A stretch of 64,000 bases of DNA from Aquabacterium humicola (GTDB lineage Bacteria > Pseudomonadota > Gammaproteobacteria > Burkholderiales > Burkholderiaceae_C). Below, in pieces: positions 35,075-43,939 of this stretch. The stretch lies in the NCBI RefSeq assembly GCF_030167915.1, contig NZ_JARGNB010000001.1, positions 1,054,001 to 1,118,000 of the forward strand, read 5' to 3'. The position numbers were made by a program, and so were the translations under genes. Numbering within the stretch: position 1 is the stretch's first letter; every line of letters begins with the position of its first letter. The notes beneath the pieces are model-generated. The model searched no databases and was not told where the DNA came from. It saw only the letters and a list, made by a program, of their open reading frames with translations.

Positions 35075-35506
35075 ATGGCCATGGCAGTCGGATCGCCCGA
35101 CGGCGATGAAGACGCGATGAACAAGGACATCAACACGACGCCCCTCGTGGACATCATGTTGGTGCTGCTGATCATCTTCCTGATCACCACGCCGGTGATC
35201 ACGCAGAGCGTGAAGCTCGAGCTGCCGAAGGAAAAGAACGTCCCGACGCAGACCAAGCCGGAGAACATCCTGCTGGCCGTCAGCAAGGATGGCGACGTGT
35301 ACTGGAGCACGCGTCGCATGCCGGACATGGAGAAGCTCGTCGAAGAGCTGAAGAAGGAAGCGGTCAAGGATCCGCAACCGGAAGTGCACATCCGCGGCGA
35401 CCAGGACGCGCGCTACGAAAGCGTCGGCCGGCTCGTCGTCGCCTGCCAGCGTGCAGGCATCGCGAAGGTCGGGTTCATCACCGAACCGCCGGCGCTCAAC
35501 CAGTAA
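35075..35506 (+). CDS. exbD: ExbD biopolymer transport protein (first copy)
   Basis: This 143-residue protein has a cytoplasmic tail, a single helix (about residues 24-42) preceded by DINTTPLVDIMLVLLIIFLI, and a periplasmic domain. The conserved membrane Asp (in PLVDIML) carries protons with ExbB. A second exbD follows 12 bases downstream; the two are only moderately alike, which suggests a heteromeric or function-split ExbD pair, as in other Burkholderiales. Confidence 0.93.
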   Translation: MAMAVGSPDGDEDAMNKDINTTPLVDIMLVLLIIFLITTPVITQSVKLELPKEKNVPTQTKPENILLAVSKDGDVYWSTRRMPDMEKLVEELKKEAVKDPQPEVHIRGDQDARYESVGRLVVACQRAGIAKVGFITEPPALNQ

Positions 35507-35518
35507 GAGGAGCCGATC

Positions 35519-35941
35519 ATGGCCATGTCAGTAGGCTCGGGCGAGGGCGAAGGCGACGTGATGATGGACATCAACACCACGCCGCTGATCGACGTGATGC
35601 TGGTGCTGATCATCATGCTGATCATCACGATCCCGATCCAGACGCACGCGGTGAAGATGAACATGCCGGTGGGGCCGAGCTCGGCACCGCCGAAGCCGCC
35701 GGAGATCGTGCGCATCGACGTCGACTTCGACGGCACGATCGGCTGGAACGGCACCATCGTTTCGAAGGATGAACTGATCAACAACTTGGCACAAACCGCG
35801 GCCTTGCCGGACCAGCCCGAGGTGCACCTGCGTCCGAACAAGCTCGTTAGCTACAAGGTGGTGGCGATGGTGATGGCCAATGCGCAGCGACTGGGCGTCA
35901 CCAAGATCGGCATCATCGGGAACGAGCAGTTCCTGAACTGA
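35519..35941 (+). CDS. exbD: ExbD biopolymer transport protein (second copy)
   Basis: This 140-residue paralogue of the upstream ExbD has the same layout: MDINTTPLIDVMLVLIIML helix with the conserved Asp, then a periplasmic domain with EVHLRPNKLVSYK. It differs in the region after the helix (NMPVGPSSAPPKPPEIV), which may contact a different partner. A ribosome site (AAGAGGAG) precedes ATG 35519. Confidence 0.92.
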   Translation: MAMSVGSGEGEGDVMMDINTTPLIDVMLVLIIMLIITIPIQTHAVKMNMPVGPSSAPPKPPEIVRIDVDFDGTIGWNGTIVSKDELINNLAQTAALPDQPEVHLRPNKLVSYKVVAMVMANAQRLGVTKIGIIGNEQFLN

Positions 35942-35978
35942 TCGCACCGTCATCCATTCCTCCGATTCGAGACAGACG

Positions 35979-37190
35979 ATGAAGACCTTGCACGCCCTCG
36001 CCGCCGCCGCGGTGCTGGCCTGCGCGCTGGGGACCGCCCAGGCGCAGTCCGTGCGGCCCGAAGTCGGCAAGCCGCTGCAGCAGGCCAACGAGCTGCTGCG
36101 CGCCGGCAAAGCCAAGGAAGCGCTCGCCAAGGTGCGCGAGGCCGATGCCGTCGGCGGCAAGACCGGCGCCGAGCAGATCATGATCGACCGCATGCGGGCC
36201 GCCGCCGCGCAGCGCGCGGGCGACACCGGCAGTGCGATCCAGGCCCTCGAGTCGCTGTACCCGAAGGTCTCCGGCAACGACGCCGCGCAGGTCGCCGAGC
36301 AACTGGCCTTCGCTTATTCGCAGGCCAAGGACTGGGGCAAGACCGGCCAGTGGATTGCCAAGGCGCAGGCCGCCGGCAGCAACAGCGCCCAGCTCAAGCA
36401 ACTGCAGGCCTACGTGCAGGGCCAGAGCGGCGACTACGGCGCGATCGCCAAGGAGGCCGCGGCCGCCGTGGCCGCCGCCGAGCAGGCCGGCCGCCGCCCC
36501 GACGAGGGCGATCTGCTGCGCCTGCAGGACGCGCAGGCCAGGACGAACAACACCGCCGGCCAGACCGCCACGCTCGAGAAGCTGCTGACCCACTACCCCA
36601 AGAAGGACTACTGGGGCATCTACCTCGCCCGCGTGCAGCGCAAGAGCGGCTTCTCGGATCGTTTCGCGCTCGACGTGATGCGGCTGAAGCTCGCCACCGG
36701 CAACCTGACGAAGACCGAAGACTTCATGGAGATGGCGCAGCTCGCCATCCAGGCGGGCTACCCGACCGAAGGCAAGGCGATCGTCGACAAGGGCTTCGCC
36801 GCCGGCGCGCTGGGCTCCGGCGCCGAGGCCGACCGCCACAAGCGCCTGCGCGACCTCGCCGCGCAGCGCGAGGCCGACGCCAAGGCCTCGATCGAGCAGC
36901 GTGCCACCGAAGCCGCCGCGCAGAAGGATGGCAACGACCTGGTGCAGGTCGGCTACGCCTACGTCACGATGGGCCAGGCCGACAAGGGCATCCCGATGAT
37001 CGAGCAGGGCATCGCCAAGGGCGGGCTGAAGCGTCCCGAGGACGCCAAGCTGCGCCTGGGCATGGCGATGCTGCAGTCGGGCAAGGGCGGCAAGGCCAAG
37101 GCGGTGCAGACGCTGCGCAGCGTGCAGGGCAACGACGGTGCGGCCGACCTCGGCCGGCTGTGGGCGCTGCACGCGAACCAGGCCGGCTGA
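35979..37190 (+). CDS. Periplasmic TPR-repeat protein of the TonB operon
   Basis: This 403-residue exported protein has a signal peptide ending near AQA (residue 23). The mature part is all-helical with TPR-like units, for example LLRAGKAKEALAKVREA and LAFAYSQAKDWGKTGQWIAKAQ. It is the last gene of the tonB-exbB-exbD-exbD run, 38 bases after exbD. TPR partners of TonB systems are known in other bacteria (TtpC/TtpA-type), so a periplasmic scaffold for TonB action is the likely role; this is inferred from position. Confidence 0.8.
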   Translation: MKTLHALAAAAVLACALGTAQAQSVRPEVGKPLQQANELLRAGKAKEALAKVREADAVGGKTGAEQIMIDRMRAAAAQRAGDTGSAIQALESLYPKVSGNDAAQVAEQLAFAYSQAKDWGKTGQWIAKAQAAGSNSAQLKQLQAYVQGQSGDYGAIAKEAAAAVAAAEQAGRRPDEGDLLRLQDAQARTNNTAGQTATLEKLLTHYPKKDYWGIYLARVQRKSGFSDRFALDVMRLKLATGNLTKTEDFMEMAQLAIQAGYPTEGKAIVDKGFAAGALGSGAEADRHKRLRDLAAQREADAKASIEQRATEAAAQKDGNDLVQVGYAYVTMGQADKGIPMIEQGIAKGGLKRPEDAKLRLGMAMLQSGKGGKAKAVQTLRSVQGNDGAADLGRLWALHANQAG

Positions 37191-37224
37191 TCGGCCAAAC
37201 GACCTCGTCTCGCGCGCCGGTCCC

Positions 37225-38178
37225 GTGTCGCTGCCCGACTTCGTCGAGCCGCTCGGCGATGGCCTCTACGCCGTCGACACCGGCTTCCACCGGCCGCGCT
37301 TCGATGCGGCCTACCTGCTCGTCGAACGCGGCCGCGCCGCGTTCGTCGACACCGGCACCAACCACGCGGTGCCGCGGCTGCTGGCCGCCCTCGAGGCGCT
37401 GGGCCTGGCGCCTGCCGATGTCGACTTCGTGATCCCGACGCACGTGCACCTCGACCACGCGGGCGGCGCCGGGCTGCTGATGAAGTCGCTGCCGCGCGCG
37501 ACGATGCTGGTGCATCCGCGCGGCGCGCGCCACATGATCGACCCGCTCGCGCTGTACATGGGCGCGCAGGCGGTCTACGGCGAAGACGAGATGCAGCGCT
37601 CCTATGGCACGCTGCACGCCGTGCCCGCCGACCGGGTTCGCAGCCCGGCCGACGACGACGTGATCGAGCTCGCCGGCCGGCCGCTGCGCTTCATCGACAC
37701 GCCTGGCCACGCGCGCCACCACCACTGCATCTGGGACGAAGCCTCCGGCGGCTGGTTCACCGGCGACACCTTCGGCCTGTCCTACCGCGAGCACGACACC
37801 GCGCGCGGCGCCTGGATCCTGCCGACCTCGACGCCGGTGCAGTTCGATCCCGATGCACTGCGCCGTTCGATGGATCGCCTGCTGGCCCGATCGCCGCGCG
37901 CGATGTACCTCACGCACTACAGCCGCGTCGGCGACGCGCCCCGACTGGCCGGCCTGCTGCACGAACAGCTCGACGCGATGGTCGCGCTCGGGCTGTCGCT
38001 GCGCGATGCACCCGAGCGCCACGCGCGGCTGAAGGCCGGCCTGGCCGACATCTACCGCTCGCAGCTCGCACGCCACGGCGTGCAGGATCCGGCCGCGGCG
38101 GTCGAGCAGCTGGCGCTGGACATCGAGCTGAACGCGCAAGGGCTTGCGGTCTGGCTCGACCGCGACAAGCAGGCCTGA
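37225..38178 (+). CDS. MBL-fold metallo-hydrolase
   Basis: This 317-residue metallo-beta-lactamase-fold enzyme has the metal motif THVHLDHAGG, a later His in DTPGHARHHHC, Asp in FTGDTFG, and the final His in TPVQFDPD...LTHYSR. The metal ligands look complete. The substrate is unknown; the nearest named relatives are glyoxalase II/lactonase-type enzymes. The start is GTG 37225, since frames further upstream run into the TPR gene. It may be co-transcribed with the TPR gene, 34 bases away. Confidence 0.82.
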   Translation: MSLPDFVEPLGDGLYAVDTGFHRPRFDAAYLLVERGRAAFVDTGTNHAVPRLLAALEALGLAPADVDFVIPTHVHLDHAGGAGLLMKSLPRATMLVHPRGARHMIDPLALYMGAQAVYGEDEMQRSYGTLHAVPADRVRSPADDDVIELAGRPLRFIDTPGHARHHHCIWDEASGGWFTGDTFGLSYREHDTARGAWILPTSTPVQFDPDALRRSMDRLLARSPRAMYLTHYSRVGDAPRLAGLLHEQLDAMVALGLSLRDAPERHARLKAGLADIYRSQLARHGVQDPAAAVEQLALDIELNAQGLAVWLDRDKQA

Positions 38179-38241
38179 TGCGGGCCTGATGCAGGGTGCG
38201 GGCCTGATCCGCACCGGCGGCGACGTGCGTCGCCGCGTCCT

Positions 38242-38718
38242 TCAGGCAAGCTCGTCGTCGGCGTCCAGCTGTGCGAGGCAGTCGTCGAGCAGCGCATGCA
38301 GCGCGGCCACGCGCTGATCGCCCAGCCGCGCATTCAGCGCCAGCTGCGCCTGTTTCCATGCGCGCTGGCCTTCGGCGCGTTTCGCGCGGCCCGCCTCGGT
38401 GGCCACCACCGAGCGGCTGCGCGCATCTTCCCCCGGCCCCTGTTCGATCCAGCCCAGCGCCAGCAGCGGCTGCAGGTTGCGCGTCAAGGTCGACGCATCC
38501 AGCCGCATGCGCTGCGCCAGCGCCGAGGGCTTGAGCGGGCCGAAGAGCACGACCTGCGACAGCAGCGCGTACTGCGTGTTCTTCAGCCCGGTCGGCGCGA
38601 CGTAGGCGTCGTAGTGGCGCGTCACCGCGCGGCTCAGCTGGCGCAGCTTCAGGTTGGTGCAGCCGCGCGGGGCGGCGGCGGTGCCCGGTTCGGTGGACGC
38701 GCTGGTTGATCGGCTCAT
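38242..38718 (-). CDS. MarR family transcriptional regulator
   Basis: This 158-residue winged-helix regulator has a MarR core at about residues 25-140. Its recognition region is LKPSALAQRMRLDASTLTRNLQPL, and the wing GWIEQGPGEDARSRSV has the usual D-x-R. It is divergent from a thioesterase gene 54 bases away; two matching operator half-copies lie between the starts, so it probably represses both itself and the thioesterase. The ligand is unknown. Confidence 0.9.
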   Translation of the reverse strand: MSRSTSASTEPGTAAAPRGCTNLKLRQLSRAVTRHYDAYVAPTGLKNTQYALLSQVVLFGPLKPSALAQRMRLDASTLTRNLQPLLALGWIEQGPGEDARSRSVVATEAGRAKRAEGQRAWKQAQLALNARLGDQRVAALHALLDDCLAQLDADDELA

Positions 38719-38724
38719 CAGATG

Positions 38725-38754
38725 ATTGTATATACAATGGTTGCAGGTACAACC
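38725..38754. promoter_or_regulatory. Tandem MarR-type operator
   Basis: ATTGTATATACAAT (38725-38738) is a perfect 14-base palindrome. A second, weaker copy follows: TTGTATATACAA (38726) recurs as TTGCAGGTACAA (38741), 15 bases later, inside GGTTG-N6-CAACC. Both lie in the 54-base gap between the divergent marR and thioesterase starts, where a repressor would block both promoters. Confidence 0.75.
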
Positions 38755-38772
38755 GTTTGGAGCCGCAAAGCG

Positions 38773-39327
38773 ATGTCCAGCCCCACCCCTGAAGAGACCC
38801 TGGCCGCCTGGCAGGCGCGCGAAGCCGAGCTGCGCGCGCGCATGCACGCGCCGGGCGTCAGCCGTCCGGAGCAGTTCGCCGGCAGGACCGGCACGCAGAT
38901 CTTCGAGGCCATGTTCTCCGGCGAGCTGCCGACCGCGCCAATCGCGCACACGCTGGACTACCTGCTGATCGAGGCGCGCCACGGCCATGCCGAGTTCCAG
39001 GGCCGACCGCAGTTCGCGCACTACAACCCGCTGGGCACCGTGCACGGCGGCTGGATCGCGACCCTGCTCGACTCGGCGGTGGCCTGCGCGGTGCATTCGA
39101 CGCTGGCGCCCGGCAAGGCCTACACGACGCTGGAGCTCAAGGTGAACTACGTGAAGGCGCTGACCGAGCGCGTGCCGCTGGTGCGCGCGATCGGCGACGT
39201 CATCAGCGTCGGCAATCGCGTCGGCACGGCCGAGGGGCGGCTGGTCGGCCCCGACGGCACGCTGTACGCGCACGCCACGACGACCTGCCTGATCTTCGAG
39301 ATGAACGGCGGCGGCAACGGCCGCTGA
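38773..39327 (+). CDS. PaaI-type hotdog thioesterase
   Basis: This 184-residue protein has an extended N-terminus of about 55 residues and a hotdog domain with the PaaI-type signature [23 protein letters not shown] and the strand [16 protein letters not shown]. Such enzymes cleave aromatic or acyl-CoA thioesters. Start ATG 38773 (MSSPTPEE) lies just beyond the operator, with AAAG upstream. Its expression is probably relieved by an acyl or aromatic ligand of the MarR regulator. Confidence 0.87.
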   Translation: MSSPTPEETLAAWQAREAELRARMHAPGVSRPEQFAGRTGTQIFEAMFSGELPTAPIAHTLDYLLIEARHGHAEFQGRPQFAHYNPLGTVHGGWIATLLDSAVACAVHSTLAPGKAYTTLELKVNYVKALTERVPLVRAIGDVISVGNRVGTAEGRLVGPDGTLYAHATTTCLIFEMNGGGNGR

Positions 39328-39364
39328 CTTCGCGCGTCAGCAGCTGCTGGCGCACGCGCAGGCC

Positions 39365-39997
39365 TCAGCGGCGCAGCGCGCCCGCTTCGCGCGCGAGCCG
39401 CGTGATGCGCGCCCAGTCGCCCTGCTCCACCGCGTCGGCCGGCGTCAGCCACGAGCCGCCGCAGACCTTGACGTTGGGCAGCGCGAGGAACTGCGGCGCC
39501 GTCTCCGGCGTGATGCCGCCGGTGGGACAGAAGACGATATCCGGGAACGGGCCGGCGAAGGCCTTCAGCATGCCCACGCCGCCGGCCTGCTGCGCCGGGA
39601 AGAACTTCAGGAAACTGTGGCCGTCGCCGTGCGCGCCCATCACTTCGCTGGCAGTGGCGACGCCCGGCAGCAGCGGCAGGCCGAGCTCGCGGCAGGCGCG
39701 GCCGACCTCCGGCGTGTAGCCCGGGCTGACGGCGAAGGTGCTGCCGGCATCGCGCGCGGCGCGCGCATCGGCCGCCGAACGGATCGTGCCGGCGCCGACC
39801 AGCGCCTCCGGCACCGCCTTGGCGATGGCCTCGATGCACTGCAGCGCGACGTCGCTGCGCAGCGTCACCTCCAGCACCTTGACGCCGCCGGCCAGCAGCG
39901 CCTCGGCCAGCGGCACGGCGTCGGCCACGCGCTGCAGCACGATCACCGGGATCACGGGGCCGTGCGCGGCCAGGCTCAGGGGGTCGATCATGTTCAT
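39365..39997 (-). CDS. eda: 2-dehydro-3-deoxy-phosphogluconate (KDPG) aldolase
   Basis: Eda splits KDPG into pyruvate and glyceraldehyde 3-phosphate, the last step of the Entner-Doudoroff pathway. The 210-residue enzyme has [16 protein letters not shown] with the active-site Glu, [12 protein letters not shown], and the Schiff-base lysine in [11 protein letters not shown]. The start is MNMIDP at 39997; ATG 39991 is an alternative. The upstream edd gene ends three bases away, so the two form an operon. Confidence 0.95.
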   Translation of the reverse strand: MNMIDPLSLAAHGPVIPVIVLQRVADAVPLAEALLAGGVKVLEVTLRSDVALQCIEAIAKAVPEALVGAGTIRSAADARAARDAGSTFAVSPGYTPEVGRACRELGLPLLPGVATASEVMGAHGDGHSFLKFFPAQQAGGVGMLKAFAGPFPDIVFCPTGGITPETAPQFLALPNVKVCGGSWLTPADAVEQGDWARITRLAREAGALRR

Positions 39998-39999
39998 CC

Positions 40000-41835
<1,836 letters not shown>

Positions 41836-41918
41836 GGCACGATGGTAATCGATGAGTCGAAAATCAGGTAACTTGGTTACAGACCGAGTACCCGGGCGGG
41901 GTATTCGGCAGTTCTGGC

Positions 41919-42527
41919 ATGCTGCGTGCCTCGCCCATGCTGACCCCGCTCCGCGACCCGCTGGCGCTGCTCGAGCGCACCCGTGCCGACTGGCCCGACC
42001 ACGGCGACCTCTGGGTCTTCGGCTACGCGTCGCTGATCTGGCGGCCGGAATTCGAGGCCGTCGAATGGCGGCCGGCGCTGGTGCGCGGCTGGCACCGTTC
42101 GTTCCGCATGCGCTCGCGCGTCAACCGCGGTTCGCCGGACCAACCGGGCCTGGTCTTCGCGCTGATGTCGGGCGGCATGTGCCGCGGCCGTGTCTACCGC
42201 ATCCCGCGCGAGCGCGCCGACGACGAGCTGGTGCGGCTGTGGCAGCGCGAGATGCCCACCGGCGTGTACGACCCGCGCTGGCTCGCCTGCCAGACCCCGG
42301 GCGGCGTGCTGCATGCGCTGGCCTTCACCTTGAGCCGCCGCAGCCCGAACTACACCGGCCGGCTCGACGACGAGCAGCTGCTGCACATCCTGCGCCATGC
42401 CGAGGGCCGCTACGGCACGACGCTGGACTACCTGCTGCAGACCGCCCATGCCTTGCGCGACTGCGCGGTGCGCGACCGGGAAATCGAGCGCCTGGTCGCG
42501 CTGGCGCGCGGCCAGGGACTGGTCTGA
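41919..42527 (+). CDS. Gamma-glutamylcyclotransferase (ChaC-like)
   Basis: This 202-residue protein belongs to the ChaC family, which releases 5-oxoproline from glutathione. The family start motif [12 protein letters not shown] and the segment [19 protein letters not shown] are visible; the catalytic acid would be the Glu in [10 protein letters not shown] or its downstream equivalent. Two in-frame ATGs occur, 41919 and 41937 (MLTPLRD); neither has a strong ribosome site. It is divergent from edd with 83 bases between. Confidence 0.85.
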   Translation: MLRASPMLTPLRDPLALLERTRADWPDHGDLWVFGYASLIWRPEFEAVEWRPALVRGWHRSFRMRSRVNRGSPDQPGLVFALMSGGMCRGRVYRIPRERADDELVRLWQREMPTGVYDPRWLACQTPGGVLHALAFTLSRRSPNYTGRLDDEQLLHILRHAEGRYGTTLDYLLQTAHALRDCAVRDREIERLVALARGQGLV

Positions 42528-42534
42528 TCCGCCG

Positions 42535-43155
42535 CTAACTTGCCGGGTAAGCGGGCGGCGGTGGGCTCGAGGCCCGAAGCGCCGCGAGATCGTCCTCGGT
42601 ATCGACGTCGATCAGCACGCCCGGGTCCTCGAGCTCGAGCCCGATCGACGGGTAGCGCGCGACAACGCGGCGAGCACCCTCGTCGCCGCTCAACTGCACG
42701 AGGTCGGAGAACAGCTCGGACGAAAAGCCCACCGGGTGCCCACGGCGGCCGCGGTGCTGCGCGAAGACCACCGGGTGCTGGTCCAGCGCCGCAGCCACCG
42801 CCTGCAGCGAGCCCGGCTTCACCATCGGCATGTCGCCCGGCAGCACCAGCCAGCCCGCCGCTTCCGGCCGGGCCGCGACGCCGGCAGCGATCGAATAACC
42901 CATGCCGAGCCCGGACGGGCCGGTGCCGACCTCGGGCAGCACGACGACATCGCGCCGCGCGACCCAGCGCGACGATTCGGTCGCCAGCGGCTCGGTGGTC
43001 ACCACCACCACGGGCAACCCGCTGGCGATCGCCTGCCCGATGGTGCGGCCCAGCACGCTCTGGCTGCCGAGCTGCTGCACCAGCTTGTGGTCACGCCCGC
43101 GAAAACGGCTTCCGCGGCCCGCGGCCAACACGACGATGACCGGTTGCGGTTTCAT
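42535..43155 (-). CDS. MobA-like NTP transferase (MocA/xanthine dehydrogenase accessory type)
   Basis: This 206-residue nucleotidyltransferase has the N-terminal loop VVLAAGRGSRFRGRDHKL and the central LVLPGDMPMVKPGSL. The LAAGxGSR-F-G-x-K-L pattern fits MocA-like cytidylyltransferases of molybdopterin more than MobA. It would make the cytosine dinucleotide cofactor used by xanthine dehydrogenase-family enzymes, none of which lies in this window. Start ATG 43155 is chosen directly before the conserved strand. Confidence 0.83.
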   Translation of the reverse strand: MKPQPVIVVLAAGRGSRFRGRDHKLVQQLGSQSVLGRTIGQAIASGLPVVVVTTEPLATESSRWVARRDVVVLPEVGTGPSGLGMGYSIAAGVAARPEAAGWLVLPGDMPMVKPGSLQAVAAALDQHPVVFAQHRGRRGHPVGFSSELFSDLVQLSGDEGARRVVARYPSIGLELEDPGVLIDVDTEDDLAALRASSPPPPAYPAS

Positions 43156-43279
43156 GCTGCGTTGCATCGATGGGCCAAGCATGGGGGCGCCCGGCGCCGA
43201 TCGACAGTGGGAGCATCACTTAAGGCGTTCCACGTAGGGGTTCCGCCCCAAGCGGGAGGGGGCGGCATACTGCACCCTC

Positions 43280-43918
43280 ATGGACCGCCGCCTCGCCGAC
43301 CTGCGCAAGAGCTACGAGCGGGCCGAGCTCGACGAGTCGGCCGCCGATCCGCAACCGTTGCGCCAGTTCCAGCTGTGGCTGCAGCAGGCACTGGAGGCCG
43401 AGCTGCCGGAGCCGAACGCGATGACGCTGGCCACCGTCGGCGCCGATGGCCGGCCGTCAACGCGCATCGTGCTGATCAAGGGCTGCGACGAGCGCGGCAT
43501 CGTCTGGTACACGAACTACGACAGCCGCAAGGGCCGCGAGCTCGCCGTCCATCCGGCCGCCGCGCTGCAGTTTCACTGGGTCGAGCTCGAACGTGTCGTG
43601 CGCATCGAGGGCACGGTCGAGAAGGTGAGCGCGGACGAATCCGACGCCTACTTCGCGTCGCGCCCGCTCGATTCGCGCCTCGGCGCCTGGGCCTCGCCGC
43701 AGAGCCAGGTGATCGGCTCGCGCGCGGTGCTGGTGGCCAACGCCGCGCGTTACGCCGCGCAGTTCGCGCTGTCGCCACCGCGGCCGCCGCACTGGGGCGG
43801 CTACCGCCTCGTGCCGGACGCGTGGGAGTTCTGGCAGGGGCGCAAGAGCCGCCTGCACGACCGCCTGCGCTACCGGCTCGACGGCGGCCAGTGGCTGCGC
43901 GAGCGTCTCGCGCCCTGA
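43280..43918 (+). CDS. pdxH: Pyridoxamine 5'-phosphate oxidase
   Basis: PdxH uses FMN to make pyridoxal 5'-phosphate, the cofactor of enzymes such as GlyA. The 212-residue protein has the family pattern: the N-terminal [31 protein letters not shown] with the FMN/substrate lysine in [26 protein letters not shown], and the C-terminal [14 protein letters not shown] plus WLRERLAP. It is normal length with all landmarks present. Confidence 0.96.
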   Translation: MDRRLADLRKSYERAELDESAADPQPLRQFQLWLQQALEAELPEPNAMTLATVGADGRPSTRIVLIKGCDERGIVWYTNYDSRKGRELAVHPAAALQFHWVELERVVRIEGTVEKVSADESDAYFASRPLDSRLGAWASPQSQVIGSRAVLVANAARYAAQFALSPPRPPHWGGYRLVPDAWEFWQGRKSRLHDRLRYRLDGGQWLRERLAP

Positions 43919-43939
43919 TCGCCCGGGTCCCTCAGCCCT

